Numbered from the stretch's first letter, positions 9,269-18,829 are shown. The stretch: 64,000 nucleotides of DNA from Lewinella sp. JB7 (GCF_024297185.1 NZ_JANCTD010000011.1:36946-100945), one strand, 5' to 3'. Notes: a model not told the origin generated them from the letters alone. Program-made: numbers and translations.

Positions 9269-10750
9269 TCAGTATACCTGAAGGTTCCGGGCCTCCCAGC
9301 TCAGGTAGGCCGCCCGCAGCTCCTCGACCAGGTCGGGGCGTTCGTTCACCAGGTCGTTCCGCTCCCCCGGATCATCGGCGAGGTTAAACAGTTTAAGGGA
9401 GGCGTCGTCCCGGATAGGGGCAATGTAAGCGCGGTAGGGGCGGCTTTTCCAGTGATTCTCGCGGGCGTTCGTCAGCTTGTAATCGCCGCGGCGAATCGCC
9501 CAGTTCCCCTGCCACTTCCACACCAGCGTGCGGTTCGGGTCGGGTTGCCGCAAATCCATCCCGTCGATGGTCGGGTCTCCGACCTCTACTCCGGCGGCGG
9601 CCGTAAGCGTGGGCAGCAGATCGAGTGCGGAGACGTAGTCCGTTTCCGTACCGCCGGTCGTATGTTCGCCCGGCCACCGTACGGCCATGGGTACCCGGAT
9701 CCCGCCCTCCCAGAGGGCGTATTTTCCTCCGGTCAGCGGGCTGTTGTCGGCCCCCGTCAGGGGGGAGCCCCCGTTGTCGGAAACGAAGACGATGATCGTC
9801 CGTTCGTCCACGGCGTCGAGGACGCGGCCGATGTTGTCGTCGAGATTATTGAGGTTGGCCAGGTAATACTTGCGCATGTCGTCGTCTTGGATAGCACCGA
9901 GCCGGGAATATTTGTCGTAGTATGCGGAGTACGAACCGGGCTCCCGTTGCTCGAAGGTCACCCCGGCTTCCGGATCGTAATTCGGGATGGGAGCCACGTC
10001 ATACTTATCGAGGTACCGTTGGGGAACTTCGTGAATGAGGTGGTGAACGGCGTTATAGGAGAGCATGAGGAAATAAGGCTCCGTGCGCTCCATCTTCAGG
10101 TAGTTTACGGCCTCGTCGGTCAGGATGTCCGTAATGTATCCTTCCTCGTAGCTCTTAGTCCCCATATCGTCCATCAGGGGTCCGAGCAGGGCACTCGTAT
10201 TCTGGGGGTCGGGCGTGCGGTCGTAAATATCCTGGCTCAGGTGCCAGTAGTCGTGGGCGTGGGCGCTGAAGCCCAGGAAGCGGTCGAAGCCGTGGTGGAG
10301 GGGATACTCGCGCACGTCGTTGCGGTGGAATTTTTGGCCGAGGTCATTCTTACCGATCTTAGCGGTGGCGTATCCGGCTTCCTTGAGGTATTCGGCGAGC
10401 GTACGCACGCTATCTGGCAGACCCGGCCCCCAGCTGGCGGGACCGTCCCAGCGAAACTGGTTTTTGCCCGTCAGCAGGCCCGCACGCGACGGGCTGCAGA
10501 CGGGAGCCGTTACGTATGCCTGGGTGTAGACCGTGCTCTGGTTTCCGAGTCGCGTGATGTTGGGCGTCTGTACGTCGCCGCGGTGACCGGCAAAGGGCGT
10601 AAAGTCCGCGTATCCCAGGTCGTCGACGACGATCAGCAAAATATTAGGGGGGGGAGTCTGGACCGATTGTTCGGTACCCGGGGCCGGTCGGTTCGCGCAG
10701 GAAACCAGGGTGAGGAACAACAGCAGGCAGGGTAATCGGTACGTTTTCAT
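9269..10750 (-). CDS. Sulfatase (formylglycine type), lipoprotein
   Basis: This 493-aa S1-family sulfatase hydrolyses sulfate esters, most likely from a sulfated polysaccharide. The ATG at 10750 gives a signal peptide with lipobox (LTLVSC), pointing to the outer or inner membrane. The metal-binding start NILLIVVDDLGYAD is followed by the signature CSPSRAGLLTG, in which C85 is the residue matured to formylglycine. KIGKNDLG, a VSDNGG metal motif and a GGKYALWEGGIRVP block complete the active-site landmarks. The C-terminal LFNLADDPGERNDL block is the usual sulfatase subdomain. No formylglycine-generating enzyme gene is in the window. It is one of three sulfatases here, matching a marine-algal lifestyle. 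Confidence 0.93.
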   Translation of the reverse strand: MKTYRLPCLLLFLTLVSCANRPAPGTEQSVQTPPPNILLIVVDDLGYADFTPFAGHRGDVQTPNITRLGNQSTVYTQAYVTAPVCSPSRAGLLTGKNQFRWDGPASWGPGLPDSVRTLAEYLKEAGYATAKIGKNDLGQKFHRNDVREYPLHHGFDRFLGFSAHAHDYWHLSQDIYDRTPDPQNTSALLGPLMDDMGTKSYEEGYITDILTDEAVNYLKMERTEPYFLMLSYNAVHHLIHEVPQRYLDKYDVAPIPNYDPEAGVTFEQREPGSYSAYYDKYSRLGAIQDDDMRKYYLANLNNLDDNIGRVLDAVDERTIIVFVSDNGGSPLTGADNSPLTGGKYALWEGGIRVPMAVRWPGEHTTGGTETDYVSALDLLPTLTAAAGVEVGDPTIDGMDLRQPDPNRTLVWKWQGNWAIRRGDYKLTNARENHWKSRPYRAYIAPIRDDASLKLFNLADDPGERNDLVNERPDLVEELRAAYLSWEARNLQVY

Positions 10751-11045
10751 CGGTTTATCGTTCAGGATCAAAGTGCCCAAGATAGCGTGCCGCAATTTTC
10801 TACCTCCGCCAGGTCCCCCAATTAGTCCCCGGCGGTCGGTCACTACCGAATGCAAGCGGCGTGGTCCCGCCAGTGCAGGAGCTATACCGAGCTTACGGCC
10901 GTGATACCCGGCAAAAAACCGTAACGCGGCAGCGAAAACCGGCATAAAGGGGTTGACGGCCAGCCGCTTTCCACCTACCTTTCGGAAGGCGCTCACCCCC
11001 GTCGCTCACCGATCCCGGTCCACCCTTAACCCATATCCCAACACC

Positions 11046-11846
11046 ATGCACGATCCCCTGCAACTTAACGAAACTCAGCCCTTCGCCCGCAAGAGTCCGG
11101 AAGAACTCCGGGAAGAAATGGGTACGGTCTACCACGAAATCTGTAACGGCGTGTTGTGCGACACCGATAGCATCGGTCACGCCCAACCCGACGGGCGGTC
11201 GTCTACGGAACTGGTACTCGATGCCCCCCAGGGGTTCATTCCACTCTGGGCCCCGAACTCCACCCTCATGTGGCGGTTCCAGGAGCGTTCCTTTGCCATC
11301 TACCGCAACCCGCTGGCGGCCAAGCAGTACATCCGCAACTTGCTCACCGAAGCTATTCTGGCCTGGGGCGACGCGGTCCCCGTCCGCTTTTCCGAACGGC
11401 CCCACGGCGTGGATTTCGAGATCGCCATCAACCCGGCGGCCAAGTGTTACCCGGCGGGCTGCGTACTGGCAAGCGCTTTTTTCCCCGATTCGGGCCAGCA
11501 CGAGTTGATCCTCTACCCCACCCTGTTCGAGCAGGATGCCCAGGAACAACTGGAAACGATGATCCACGAACTGGGGCACGTGTTCGGCCTACGCCACTTT
11601 TTCGCCAAAACCCACGAGCCCCAACGCGGGAGCGTACTCTTCGGCGAACAGAGCTCCTTCACCATCATGAACTACGGCCCCAACAGCCAGCTCACCGATG
11701 CCGACCGCAACGACCTCCGCCGGCTGTACCAGGAAGTATGGAGCGGTCAGCGGCAGGCCATCAACGGCACCCCGGTCCAGCAAGTGACCCCATACAGCAC
11801 GCTGTCGTACTGCAAATCCGGACGGGTGACCTACCAGTCCGCCTAA
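11046..11846 (+). CDS. Matrixin-like zinc metalloprotease without signal peptide
   Basis: This 266-aa protein carries HELGHVFGLRH (H174, E175, H178, H184), the metzincin zinc site, followed by a Met-turn candidate in FTIMNYG. The layout fits the M10 matrixin group. The ATG at 11046 is favoured; an upstream in-frame start would add basic residues but no signal peptide. Matrixins are normally secreted, so the absence of an export signal is odd; an unrecognised export route or an intracellular role are both possible. The end of the protein (about 245-266) is polar and not a T9SS domain. It is convergent with the FAD-oxidase gene 15 bp downstream. Confidence 0.8.
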   Translation: MHDPLQLNETQPFARKSPEELREEMGTVYHEICNGVLCDTDSIGHAQPDGRSSTELVLDAPQGFIPLWAPNSTLMWRFQERSFAIYRNPLAAKQYIRNLLTEAILAWGDAVPVRFSERPHGVDFEIAINPAAKCYPAGCVLASAFFPDSGQHELILYPTLFEQDAQEQLETMIHELGHVFGLRHFFAKTHEPQRGSVLFGEQSSFTIMNYGPNSQLTDADRNDLRRLYQEVWSGQRQAINGTPVQQVTPYSTLSYCKSGRVTYQSA

Positions 11847-11861
11847 TTACCCGTACCGCCC

Positions 11862-13493
11862 TCACGCCACGGGTGCCGGATACGGAATGTAGGTATGCAA
11901 TCCGCACCCTTCCATAAAAGCATTGTTGAACACCGCCTGCACTTCCCGCGACATCACCCGCGAACGCTGTGCCTTCCACCGCTCGACGGTGGCGGCCCCG
12001 TACATATAGTCCAGTCGCCGCGCATCGATGAGAGCATTGATCTTGCCCCAGTGGATGGCGTACGGGATGTGCCGCACCTCGAGTTGTTCGAGTAATTGTT
12101 CGAAAAAGCGGTGGTTCACGCGGGCGTCGACCCCGTCGAGTTCGAGCACGCAGCTGTTCCTCCAGCGGGTAATGCCGAACGTAGCCCGCGTACCGCGTAC
12201 GAAGCGTAACGCCACGGCCCCGGCCAGTTTGGTACTTTCGTTGATCCGCAGACAGCATTCGATCGCGGCGGGTACGTCCCGGCGGTCAAGTCCGACGGCG
12301 GCGCTGAAGAGCTTTCCACGGTAGGTGGTGTTGCGAAAGGTTTCCCCGATGGTGCCAATGGCCGCGTCGGGCCGGTCATAGGCCGTGTCGAACAAGCGGT
12401 TCACCATGCCGGGAATCAGTCGTTGATTCAGCCACCCGAAGGTCCTTTCCACCCGGTCGAGCACCGTTTGCATCAGCCCCAGTACGTCGTCGCCGTAGGT
12501 GAAGCCCCGGGAGGGCAGATCGATGCGGGGATAATCCTGCCGGTACGCCACCTTGTGCATCACCCGCACGTAGGCGCCCTTCCCCGGGTCGTTGTAGGCG
12601 AAGTCGTGGGGATTGATCGCCACGTCGAAGTGATAGATCGGGTGGCCGGCGTCGTCCGGTGGGTAGGCCAGGTGACTTGCGAGCGGACTGAAGTCGCCCC
12701 GGGTGATCGCTCGCTCCAGTCCCTGATCGTAGGGGATGCGGGCCATGCGTTGCTCCAGCAGGTACCGGTCCTCGACCTCCACGAGCACGCCGTGGATGAT
12801 GCCGAAGCTGCCGAAGGACACCAGTACGGCATTGAAAAGCTCGTCGTCCCGGATCCCTACCGCCCCGATCTTGTCGTGAAATACGGGTGACGTCACCACC
12901 GCGGTCTCCCGCTCGATGTAGTAATGCCGGTCGGGCGCGCTCACCAGATGAATGCCGCGCACCATTTCCGCCAACCCCCCGAAATCGATCGCCGCTCCGT
13001 GGGTGTTGGTGGAAAATCCTCCCACGATGGTCTGTCCGTTGCTTCCGCCCGACGCCCGCAGCGCCTTGGCCGGCGTGTCCCGCTCCAGGTAATCGTTGAT
13101 GTCGATAATGGTATTGCCGCACTGCAGGAAGCGGTAATTCTCGGCCCGGTGCGTGGATAAAAATCCGGGTGCGAAGTTGTCCGCGCCGAGCCGGAATTTA
13201 TGGCGGTAGCGTTTGGTGTTGATGATGGCCGATTCACTTACCGCCACCTTACCGAGCGACCACCCGCTGCCCATGGCGCGCAACCGCAAATCCTCGTCGA
13301 GGGCGGTACGCAGGAGCCACTGCAGATTGGCCGTACAGCGGTTGTAGCTTTCCTGGGCCGTAAGGTTGGTACCCGCCGGGTCCGGTAGGTGAAGGTCGAA
13401 GGAAGCATCCTTCTTCAGGCGTTGGAGGAAGTTTTCGTGGGCGTTCCGGAAGCGATCTATCTTCCACGGCTTCACGCCGGTCGGGTAGTCCAT
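11862..13493 (-). CDS. FAD-linked oxidase (VAO/L-gulonolactone oxidase-like)
   Basis: This 543-aa protein is a flavin-dependent oxidase of the vanillyl-alcohol oxidase/PCMH family. The FAD-binding N-terminal half shows LRAMGSGWSLG and GGSNGQTIVGGFSTNTHGA, the segment that contacts the FAD diphosphate. The C-terminal part ends with IPYAIHWGK and YGAATVERWKAQR, resembling the aldonolactone oxidase (ALO) cap. Substrates of relatives are sugar lactones or sugar alcohols, but the substrate is not readable here. There is no signal peptide. The Bor-like lipoprotein gene lies upstream with a six-base gap, so the two are probably cotranscribed. Confidence 0.85.
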   Translation of the reverse strand: MDYPTGVKPWKIDRFRNAHENFLQRLKKDASFDLHLPDPAGTNLTAQESYNRCTANLQWLLRTALDEDLRLRAMGSGWSLGKVAVSESAIINTKRYRHKFRLGADNFAPGFLSTHRAENYRFLQCGNTIIDINDYLERDTPAKALRASGGSNGQTIVGGFSTNTHGAAIDFGGLAEMVRGIHLVSAPDRHYYIERETAVVTSPVFHDKIGAVGIRDDELFNAVLVSFGSFGIIHGVLVEVEDRYLLEQRMARIPYDQGLERAITRGDFSPLASHLAYPPDDAGHPIYHFDVAINPHDFAYNDPGKGAYVRVMHKVAYRQDYPRIDLPSRGFTYGDDVLGLMQTVLDRVERTFGWLNQRLIPGMVNRLFDTAYDRPDAAIGTIGETFRNTTYRGKLFSAAVGLDRRDVPAAIECCLRINESTKLAGAVALRFVRGTRATFGITRWRNSCVLELDGVDARVNHRFFEQLLEQLEVRHIPYAIHWGKINALIDARRLDYMYGAATVERWKAQRSRVMSREVQAVFNNAFMEGCGLHTYIPYPAPVA

Positions 13494-13499
13494 GGGGGT

Positions 13500-13808
13500 T
13501 TACATTTCGGCGGGTTCCGGGTCGATGGGACAGCAGTGGTAGCGCACCCGCACGGGCACCGCCATACCCAGCGAGACGGTCGACAGCAGGATGTAGGCCA
13601 TGTTGGTCTTTGCCTCAAACACGCAGATACTGGGGCAGTCGGGGCCGGTCTGCAGGTCGCGCTGGGGCACCAGCCCCCAGAACAGATTCCAGCGGGTGGC
13701 GCGCTCGGCTACGGGACTAGCCGAGTCATACGTTCCGACTACCCGCGTGGTCATACACGAGGTTTGCACGAGCAAAATGCAGGTCAACAAAAGGATTTTG
13801 GGGTACAT
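13500..13808 (-). CDS. Bor-like small lipoprotein
   Basis: This 102-aa protein begins at an ATG at 13808 and has a signal peptide with lipobox (LVQTSC). The remainder follows the layout of Bor/Iss-family lipoproteins: a short N-terminal strand, WNLFWGLVPQ, a Cys pair, then a hydrophobic stretch (AYILLSTVSLGMAVPVRV) ending in a Cys-containing strand. In phage lambda Bor is linked to serum survival; in Bacteroidota such proteins are of unknown role. It lies six bases upstream of the FAD-oxidase gene. The family call rests on pattern only. Confidence 0.7.
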   Translation of the reverse strand: MYPKILLLTCILLVQTSCMTTRVVGTYDSASPVAERATRWNLFWGLVPQRDLQTGPDCPSICVFEAKTNMAYILLSTVSLGMAVPVRVRYHCCPIDPEPAEM

Positions 13809-13896
13809 GGGAAGGGTACTGGGCCGGTTCACTTCTTTATACCCACGGACGTGGATTTGTAACGTAGGTACCCGCATTTTTCCGAATGCGTGGAGG

Positions 13897-13914
13897 ACGG
13901 CGGGGACGCGGGAG
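13897..13914 (-). repeat. Copy of dispersed GC-rich intergenic motif (variant)
   Basis: The minus strand reads GCTCCCGCGTCCCCGCCG, a variant of the recurring motif, between the divergent Bor-like and CHAT genes. Function unknown. Confidence 0.4.
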
Positions 13915-14036
13915 CGGACTTTTCGGACAAAAGCAATGTGGGGGCGTGCATCATCCAAAACTATTTGCTGTAAATCCCCCGAATCCATGGTAGAACTTCT
14001 AGCCCCAGCCACTACTTTCGGGCAAGAACGACACCC

Positions 14037-16607
14037 ATGAAACCCCGTCCCTGGCTCCTGCTGCCACTGTTGGTCTGTGCCCTGTACGGCTGTTTCGCCG
14101 ATCGGCCGCCCGCGGGGCCATCTCCCACCGATCTTCGGGTAAGCGATAGCCTGGCGGCTATTCGCACCGCCTACCGGGATCTGCAATTGCCGGAGGCCCT
14201 GACGCTGGGCCGTCGCCTGCGAACCACCATCGATACCCTGGACCAATTAGCCGACCCCCTGCGGGCCGAGACTTACCAGTACCTCGCCCTCCTACACTTC
14301 GAACGCGGCGTGCATCCGGATTCGGTGGCCCGGTACACCGGCATGGCCGAGGCCCTGCTCACGGATGACGCGCCGAACGTACTGCGGGCCCGACAACTGC
14401 TCTGCCGGGCGCAGGTCAGGCACGACAACCGGGAGTGGCTCGAGGTCGATATGACCACGCGGCTCGGGCAACTTCTGCTGGAGGGCACCGTACTGCGCGA
14501 TACCGTGCTGTACGGACAGCTGTTACTACTGCAGGGGTTCGCCCGCAAAAAGTATGCGGACTTTTACCTGGAGGGCGGAGAGAAGCGGCACGTCCTGGAG
14601 GGGGTCGAGCAAATTTTCCGGCAGGCGCTGCGACTGTACCGCGAAATGGGTTCTCCCCGTGAGCGACAGGCGTGGGATGAGCTGGTCATCCTGCAGACCC
14701 GCTTTCCGGACCGGGATGTCAACTTTGCGGCCACCATCGACAGCCTGCGCGCGGTCGGCGATCTGGATAAACCCGTGTACGGCTATCCGGAGCGACTCTA
14801 CGGTTACTGGCACCACCACCGTGACCGCCCGGACAGCGCACGCGTGGCCTATCGGAGGTTCGTCGAGTACTATCCCGTTTACGTACAGCAGTACGTCAAC
14901 GAGGCTAATTACATTCTCTGGTCGGAAGCAGTGTCTTCCGGCGACTATACCGCCGCCTTTGACCTCCTGGTAGACGAAATGGGGGATCTGGGTTGTTGCG
15001 TTGGTGATTCGAGAACGTTTGGTCCCGCGGACCCGCCCGCCTGCCCGCAGCCCTTGTCCTGCATCTATCTGATGGTCGCCCAGGCCCGGACGCATCTCCT
15101 GCGCTACGAGCAGGTAGCGGACCCGGAAGACCTGCGTCTCGCCTACGCCCTGTCCCGCCACGCCCTGGCCGGCTACGAAGGTTCGTTCTCCACGCTGCAG
15201 GAAGAGGCCGTGCTGAATAAGATTTTCGAGATCGGTCGCCGGCTACTGGATATCTCCCTCGAAGCCTCCTTTGCCGTTGCCGAACGGGACCCCTCGCCCG
15301 AGCACTTACAGCAGGTATTCGAAGCCATCGAGCGGGGCAAGTCGTTTTTACTCACCCGCGATGCCGTCACCGCCCGTCAGGACGAAACCCGTGACGCCCT
15401 GCGCCAGTTACAGGCGAGCATCACCCTCGCGGGACGGGAATACGTCCGGCGGTTCGATCTACCGGTCGCCGACCTGGAGCGATACCAGCAACTCACTCTG
15501 GAGCATCAGACGCTCGAACGACGGCGGAGTGCCCAACCCGACCCGCTCACCGTAGCCGCGGCGGTGAACGACTCCGCCCTCCGGTTGCCGGCCGCCCGTG
15601 CGAAACTGGACGCGAATCAGGCCCTCCTCGAGTACGCGAACACCGCCGGGGCCACCTTCGGCCTCTACGCCGATCGCGATACGACCATCGTCTTCCGGGT
15701 CGATCCCAGCCACCGGGCCCTGTCCGATTCCCTGGCCCGGTGGCTGGCGGACCGGACCCCGGTCGCGGTCACCGCTTACGACAGCCTGGCCCATGCGCTC
15801 TACCGCCAATTGCTGGGCCCCGTAGCGGAGCAACTGGCCCATCGCTCCTCCCTCCTGGTGGCCCCTTCCGCCACTCTCAACGATCTACCTTTTTCCGCCC
15901 TGACGACGACCCGGTCCGCCACCGCCCGTCAGTTTTCGGACCTTCATTACGTACTGGATGAGTTTAGTATCCGCTACCTGCCGAGCTGGCGGGTGGAGGA
16001 AAGGTACCGGGCGGCGCGAACGGTACGGACGGACGGACCGCCTGCCATCGGGGTCTGGACGAACCCCGACCTAAACGCTTACCTGAAACCCCTCGGCGAT
16101 TACCTAATCGACCGGACGCGGGCCGCGAACGACCACTTTACGGACCGGAAGTGCACGACCGCCACGCTTACCGACCGGTCCACGAAGTACGATATTCTGC
16201 ACCTTTCGGTCCACGCGCGGGGCAATCCGACGCGGCTGTACGATAACTACCTGTACCTCGGTCGGCGGGATAGCCTGAACGGCGTCACGATCACGGGACT
16301 GAATCTGCCCGCCCGGTTGGTGGTCCTGGCCGCCTGCTCCACCGGGCGGGGCTACGCGAGTCGGGGGGAGGGTACCCTGAGTCTGCGCCGCAGCTTTCAC
16401 CTGGCCGGGGTGCCCGACGTAGTTTGTTCGCTGTACGATATCCCCGCACCGGCCACGGCCGGCTTACTAAGATCCTTTTACGACCGGTACTTCAACGACG
16501 GCTCCCTCACCGGAAGCCTAACCGAAGCCCAGCGGGACTGTCGCCACCAGCGGCTCGATCCCCGTTGGGGACATCCGCACTACTGGGCGGGCATAATAGC
16601 GGGCTGA
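14037..16607 (+). CDS. TPR-CHAT caspase-like protease lipoprotein
   Basis: This 856-aa protein starts with a lipoprotein signal (LLVCALYGC). Residues from about 30 to 460 are helical and TPR-like. The C-terminal region from about 610 is a CHAT domain: catalytic His726 in LHLSVHARG and Cys767 in VLAACSTGRG, with a following LSLRRSFHLAGVPDVVCSLYDI block. CHAT is a caspase-fold cysteine protease; TPR-CHAT proteins act in regulated proteolysis and, in some bacteria, in defence. A lipid-anchored periplasmic version fits a surface or envelope role better than a cytoplasmic defence role, which is an inference. The stop overlaps the convergent unknown gene by 28 bp. Confidence 0.88.
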   Translation: MKPRPWLLLPLLVCALYGCFADRPPAGPSPTDLRVSDSLAAIRTAYRDLQLPEALTLGRRLRTTIDTLDQLADPLRAETYQYLALLHFERGVHPDSVARYTGMAEALLTDDAPNVLRARQLLCRAQVRHDNREWLEVDMTTRLGQLLLEGTVLRDTVLYGQLLLLQGFARKKYADFYLEGGEKRHVLEGVEQIFRQALRLYREMGSPRERQAWDELVILQTRFPDRDVNFAATIDSLRAVGDLDKPVYGYPERLYGYWHHHRDRPDSARVAYRRFVEYYPVYVQQYVNEANYILWSEAVSSGDYTAAFDLLVDEMGDLGCCVGDSRTFGPADPPACPQPLSCIYLMVAQARTHLLRYEQVADPEDLRLAYALSRHALAGYEGSFSTLQEEAVLNKIFEIGRRLLDISLEASFAVAERDPSPEHLQQVFEAIERGKSFLLTRDAVTARQDETRDALRQLQASITLAGREYVRRFDLPVADLERYQQLTLEHQTLERRRSAQPDPLTVAAAVNDSALRLPAARAKLDANQALLEYANTAGATFGLYADRDTTIVFRVDPSHRALSDSLARWLADRTPVAVTAYDSLAHALYRQLLGPVAEQLAHRSSLLVAPSATLNDLPFSALTTTRSATARQFSDLHYVLDEFSIRYLPSWRVEERYRAARTVRTDGPPAIGVWTNPDLNAYLKPLGDYLIDRTRAANDHFTDRKCTTATLTDRSTKYDILHLSVHARGNPTRLYDNYLYLGRRDSLNGVTITGLNLPARLVVLAACSTGRGYASRGEGTLSLRRSFHLAGVPDVVCSLYDIPAPATAGLLRSFYDRYFNDGSLTGSLTEAQRDCRHQRLDPRWGHPHYWAGIIAG

Positions 16608-17479
16608 CGATCTTCCTCCAAAATGGTAGACTTACACAGGACCAGCTTACCCTGGCGATCCATGATGAGCTCCGCGCCGGGGGCGGGTTGCTTGATGGTT
16701 TTCCATTCTGAGAGGGCCAGGTGATCTTTATTACTCTGCAGCATTTTATCCGAATCCGTGGGATTTCCTTTGACCATGGACACCCATACGACCGTATTGA
16801 GTCTGTGATCTTTGTCGGTTACGAGGGTAGCGATGAGTTGGGCCGGTTGACCCCGCGTGAGGCCATGCACTTTCGTGTAGTACTCGATCTCCTCCGGCGA
16901 ATTGTAGTACGTGTCCCACTCCCAGGCGACGGCGAGGTACTCCTTCGCGGTGCCGGTGGCGGACAGGGCCTGGGCACAGGTGCTGGTATGGGAACAGGCC
17001 AGCGTTGCCTTCAGAACGCGGGGCATCTCGTCGAAGCGGACCGGAAACACATCCGGAGCCAGGGGGTCGGTCCCGGGATCATCTTTCGTGATTTTGTCGA
17101 TACGGCCCACGAGGGGGAAGGTCCTGGGTGCCTTATCGCCAGGATTGTCGGGGGTGTACAACTCCGGGGTGTTGTCGCGGTTGCCGTTCCAGTAGGCCAG
17201 TTGTCCGTCCTTCACCCGTTTTAGTCGGCGCATCCCGCGGGGGATGGTGATGACGGTCGGATTGCCCTGGCAGTGCACCTTTCCCCGCCCGTTCGGACCG
17301 AATAAGCTTGGATCGATCACGGGGTCCGCCTTCGACGCTCCCTTTTTGGTCAGGATGAGGGCCTGCTCGTTCGTTTCTACGCGGAGCAGTTCCTGAAAGG
17401 AGGAGGGGTCGACTTCCCGGAACGTCCGGCTCCCTTTCTTGAAGGTGACCGGTTGCTGTCTTAATTTATCTTCTTCCAT
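16580..17479 (-). CDS. Unknown protein, paralogue of the gene at 17636
   Basis: This 299-aa protein is not recognised. The ATG at 17479 is used because similarity to its neighbour begins soon after. It shares with that neighbour a string of blocks in the same order: a FQE strand near residue 30, FGPNG then CQGN and IPRGMRRLKRV near 90, YW..., PELYTP, then ACSHTSTCAQALSAT..A..YLAVAWEWDTYY near 190, and an IATLVTD...VVWVSM block near 245. No signal peptide or membrane segment is seen. The Cys/His-rich core (ACSH.STC) could bind metal. It overlaps the end of the CHAT gene on the opposite strand by 28 bp. Function unknown. Confidence 0.7.
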   Translation of the reverse strand: MEEDKLRQQPVTFKKGSRTFREVDPSSFQELLRVETNEQALILTKKGASKADPVIDPSLFGPNGRGKVHCQGNPTVITIPRGMRRLKRVKDGQLAYWNGNRDNTPELYTPDNPGDKAPRTFPLVGRIDKITKDDPGTDPLAPDVFPVRFDEMPRVLKATLACSHTSTCAQALSATGTAKEYLAVAWEWDTYYNSPEEIEYYTKVHGLTRGQPAQLIATLVTDKDHRLNTVVWVSMVKGNPTDSDKMLQSNKDHLALSEWKTIKQPAPGAELIMDRQGKLVLCKSTILEEDRQPAIMPAQ

Positions 17480-17635
17480 AGGGATGAGGGGTATGCCAAC
17501 GTACCCCGCCCGTGACATACCAGCGGTCCGATTGGTCCACACGCGAACATAGCTGACCCCGGAGCACATTAGTCCTCCCCATAAGTAGGGATTATACAGA
17601 GAGTGGAGGGGGAAGTATCGAGGGAATAGGGACCG

Positions 17636-18490
17636 CTAATGAAACCATCCGAAACAGTGCCTTAGGCCACGCTTACTTCCGAGTCTGATGTCCGCTCCGG
17701 GGCCCCTCTGCGAGATTTCGTCCCACGCATTCAGGCGCAGGTGGTTGTCGTTGAGCAACATCATAAGGTGAGACTTAACCAGGTTCAACGTACCGAGAAT
17801 CGGCACCCACACTATTTGCCTCACGGTAGGCTTATTGTCCGTGACCATGGTACCAATCATTTGCACGGGTTCGCGGGGTAGCTTCCGGCCTTCGTGGTAA
17901 TAATCATCGTGTTGCGCGTAGTGGGTGTGCCAGTCCCATTCGACCGCCAGATACTGGAAGGCACGATCGGTGGCGGAGACCGACTGGGCGCAGGTGCTCG
18001 CGTGGGAACATGCCTCGGCATTAATATAATCTGGAGCGGCTCCGAAGGTGGTGAGTGAAATATCGGGACCGGTAAAGGATGCCGGAACGGGCCGCACCTT
18101 TTTCACCCGCGCGAAAACATTGACCAGGGCGGGGGTAACGCTGCCGTCGCGAGGGGAGTAGAGTTCGGGAACATCTCGACGGAGCTTATGGCTTCCCGCT
18201 CCCCAGTACTTTGGCTTATTGCCGACCTTCCTCAGGCGGCGCATTCCCCGGGGTATTTTCATCTCCAGGCAGTAGCCCTGGCACGAGGCCAGGCCGCTGG
18301 GGCCGAAGTCGTCGGGTTCAAGCCGGTCCTTCACCTCTGACTTGCCACGCTTTTTGCGAAGTAGAAGCACGGGTTTATTGTCGCTTATACTGATGACTTC
18401 CTGGAATGTGTTAGGATCAATATCCTTAAACGATCGTTCAATTCCCTTGCGGAATATCGCCTTAGTAGGTTCAAATTTTGGATTCGGCAT
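17636..18490 (-). CDS. Unknown protein, paralogue of the gene at 16580
   Basis: This 284-aa protein is not recognised. It shares the ordered blocks of the downstream gene: FQEVISI near 30, FGPSG and a CQGYC, IPRGMRRLRKV near 80, YWG..., PELYSP, ACSHASTCAQSVSAT..AFQYLAVEWDWHTHY near 165, and MIGTMVTD...IVWVPI near 220. The pair is separated by 156 bp and reads in the same direction, so it is a tandem duplication that has diverged. No export signal. The shared conserved Trp, Cys and His residues are candidates for structure or ligand binding. Function unknown. Confidence 0.7.
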   Translation of the reverse strand: MPNPKFEPTKAIFRKGIERSFKDIDPNTFQEVISISDNKPVLLLRKKRGKSEVKDRLEPDDFGPSGLASCQGYCLEMKIPRGMRRLRKVGNKPKYWGAGSHKLRRDVPELYSPRDGSVTPALVNVFARVKKVRPVPASFTGPDISLTTFGAAPDYINAEACSHASTCAQSVSATDRAFQYLAVEWDWHTHYAQHDDYYHEGRKLPREPVQMIGTMVTDNKPTVRQIVWVPILGTLNLVKSHLMMLLNDNHLRLNAWDEISQRGPGADIRLGSKRGLRHCFGWFH

Positions 18491-18767
18491 AACGGACGTG
18501 TGGGTTTAAATATGCGTACACGGACACTTCGGGGAATCTTTCCTGACCTGACCGAAGTCGGGAATAGCCAAGGATATCGAACCATTAACAACTGGTGTAC
18601 GGGTGAGCGGTCGGGTAAATCCTAAGCGTCAAAAGGTAGTTTCGGGAACATATGGGTAGGCAGGCAGTCTGGCACTCCCCAGATATGGGGATTACATCCC
18701 TTCCTGTTTTGGTGGATATACTCCGTGGCCATCTCGCTTCGATTGTTGGTTATCCGGGGTATCTACT

Positions 18768-18788
18768 GCTCCCGCGCGCCGCCGCCCG
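18768..18788 (+). repeat. Copy of dispersed GC-rich intergenic motif
   Basis: The sequence starts GCTCCCGCGCGCCGCCGCCC and is identical over 21 bases to the copy at 35394-35414. It lies about 140-160 bp before the first PAS-LuxR gene. Confidence 0.75.
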
Positions 18789-18829
18789 AAAAAAGACCGC
18801 GTTACAACATAATAAGGGTCGACAAATTG

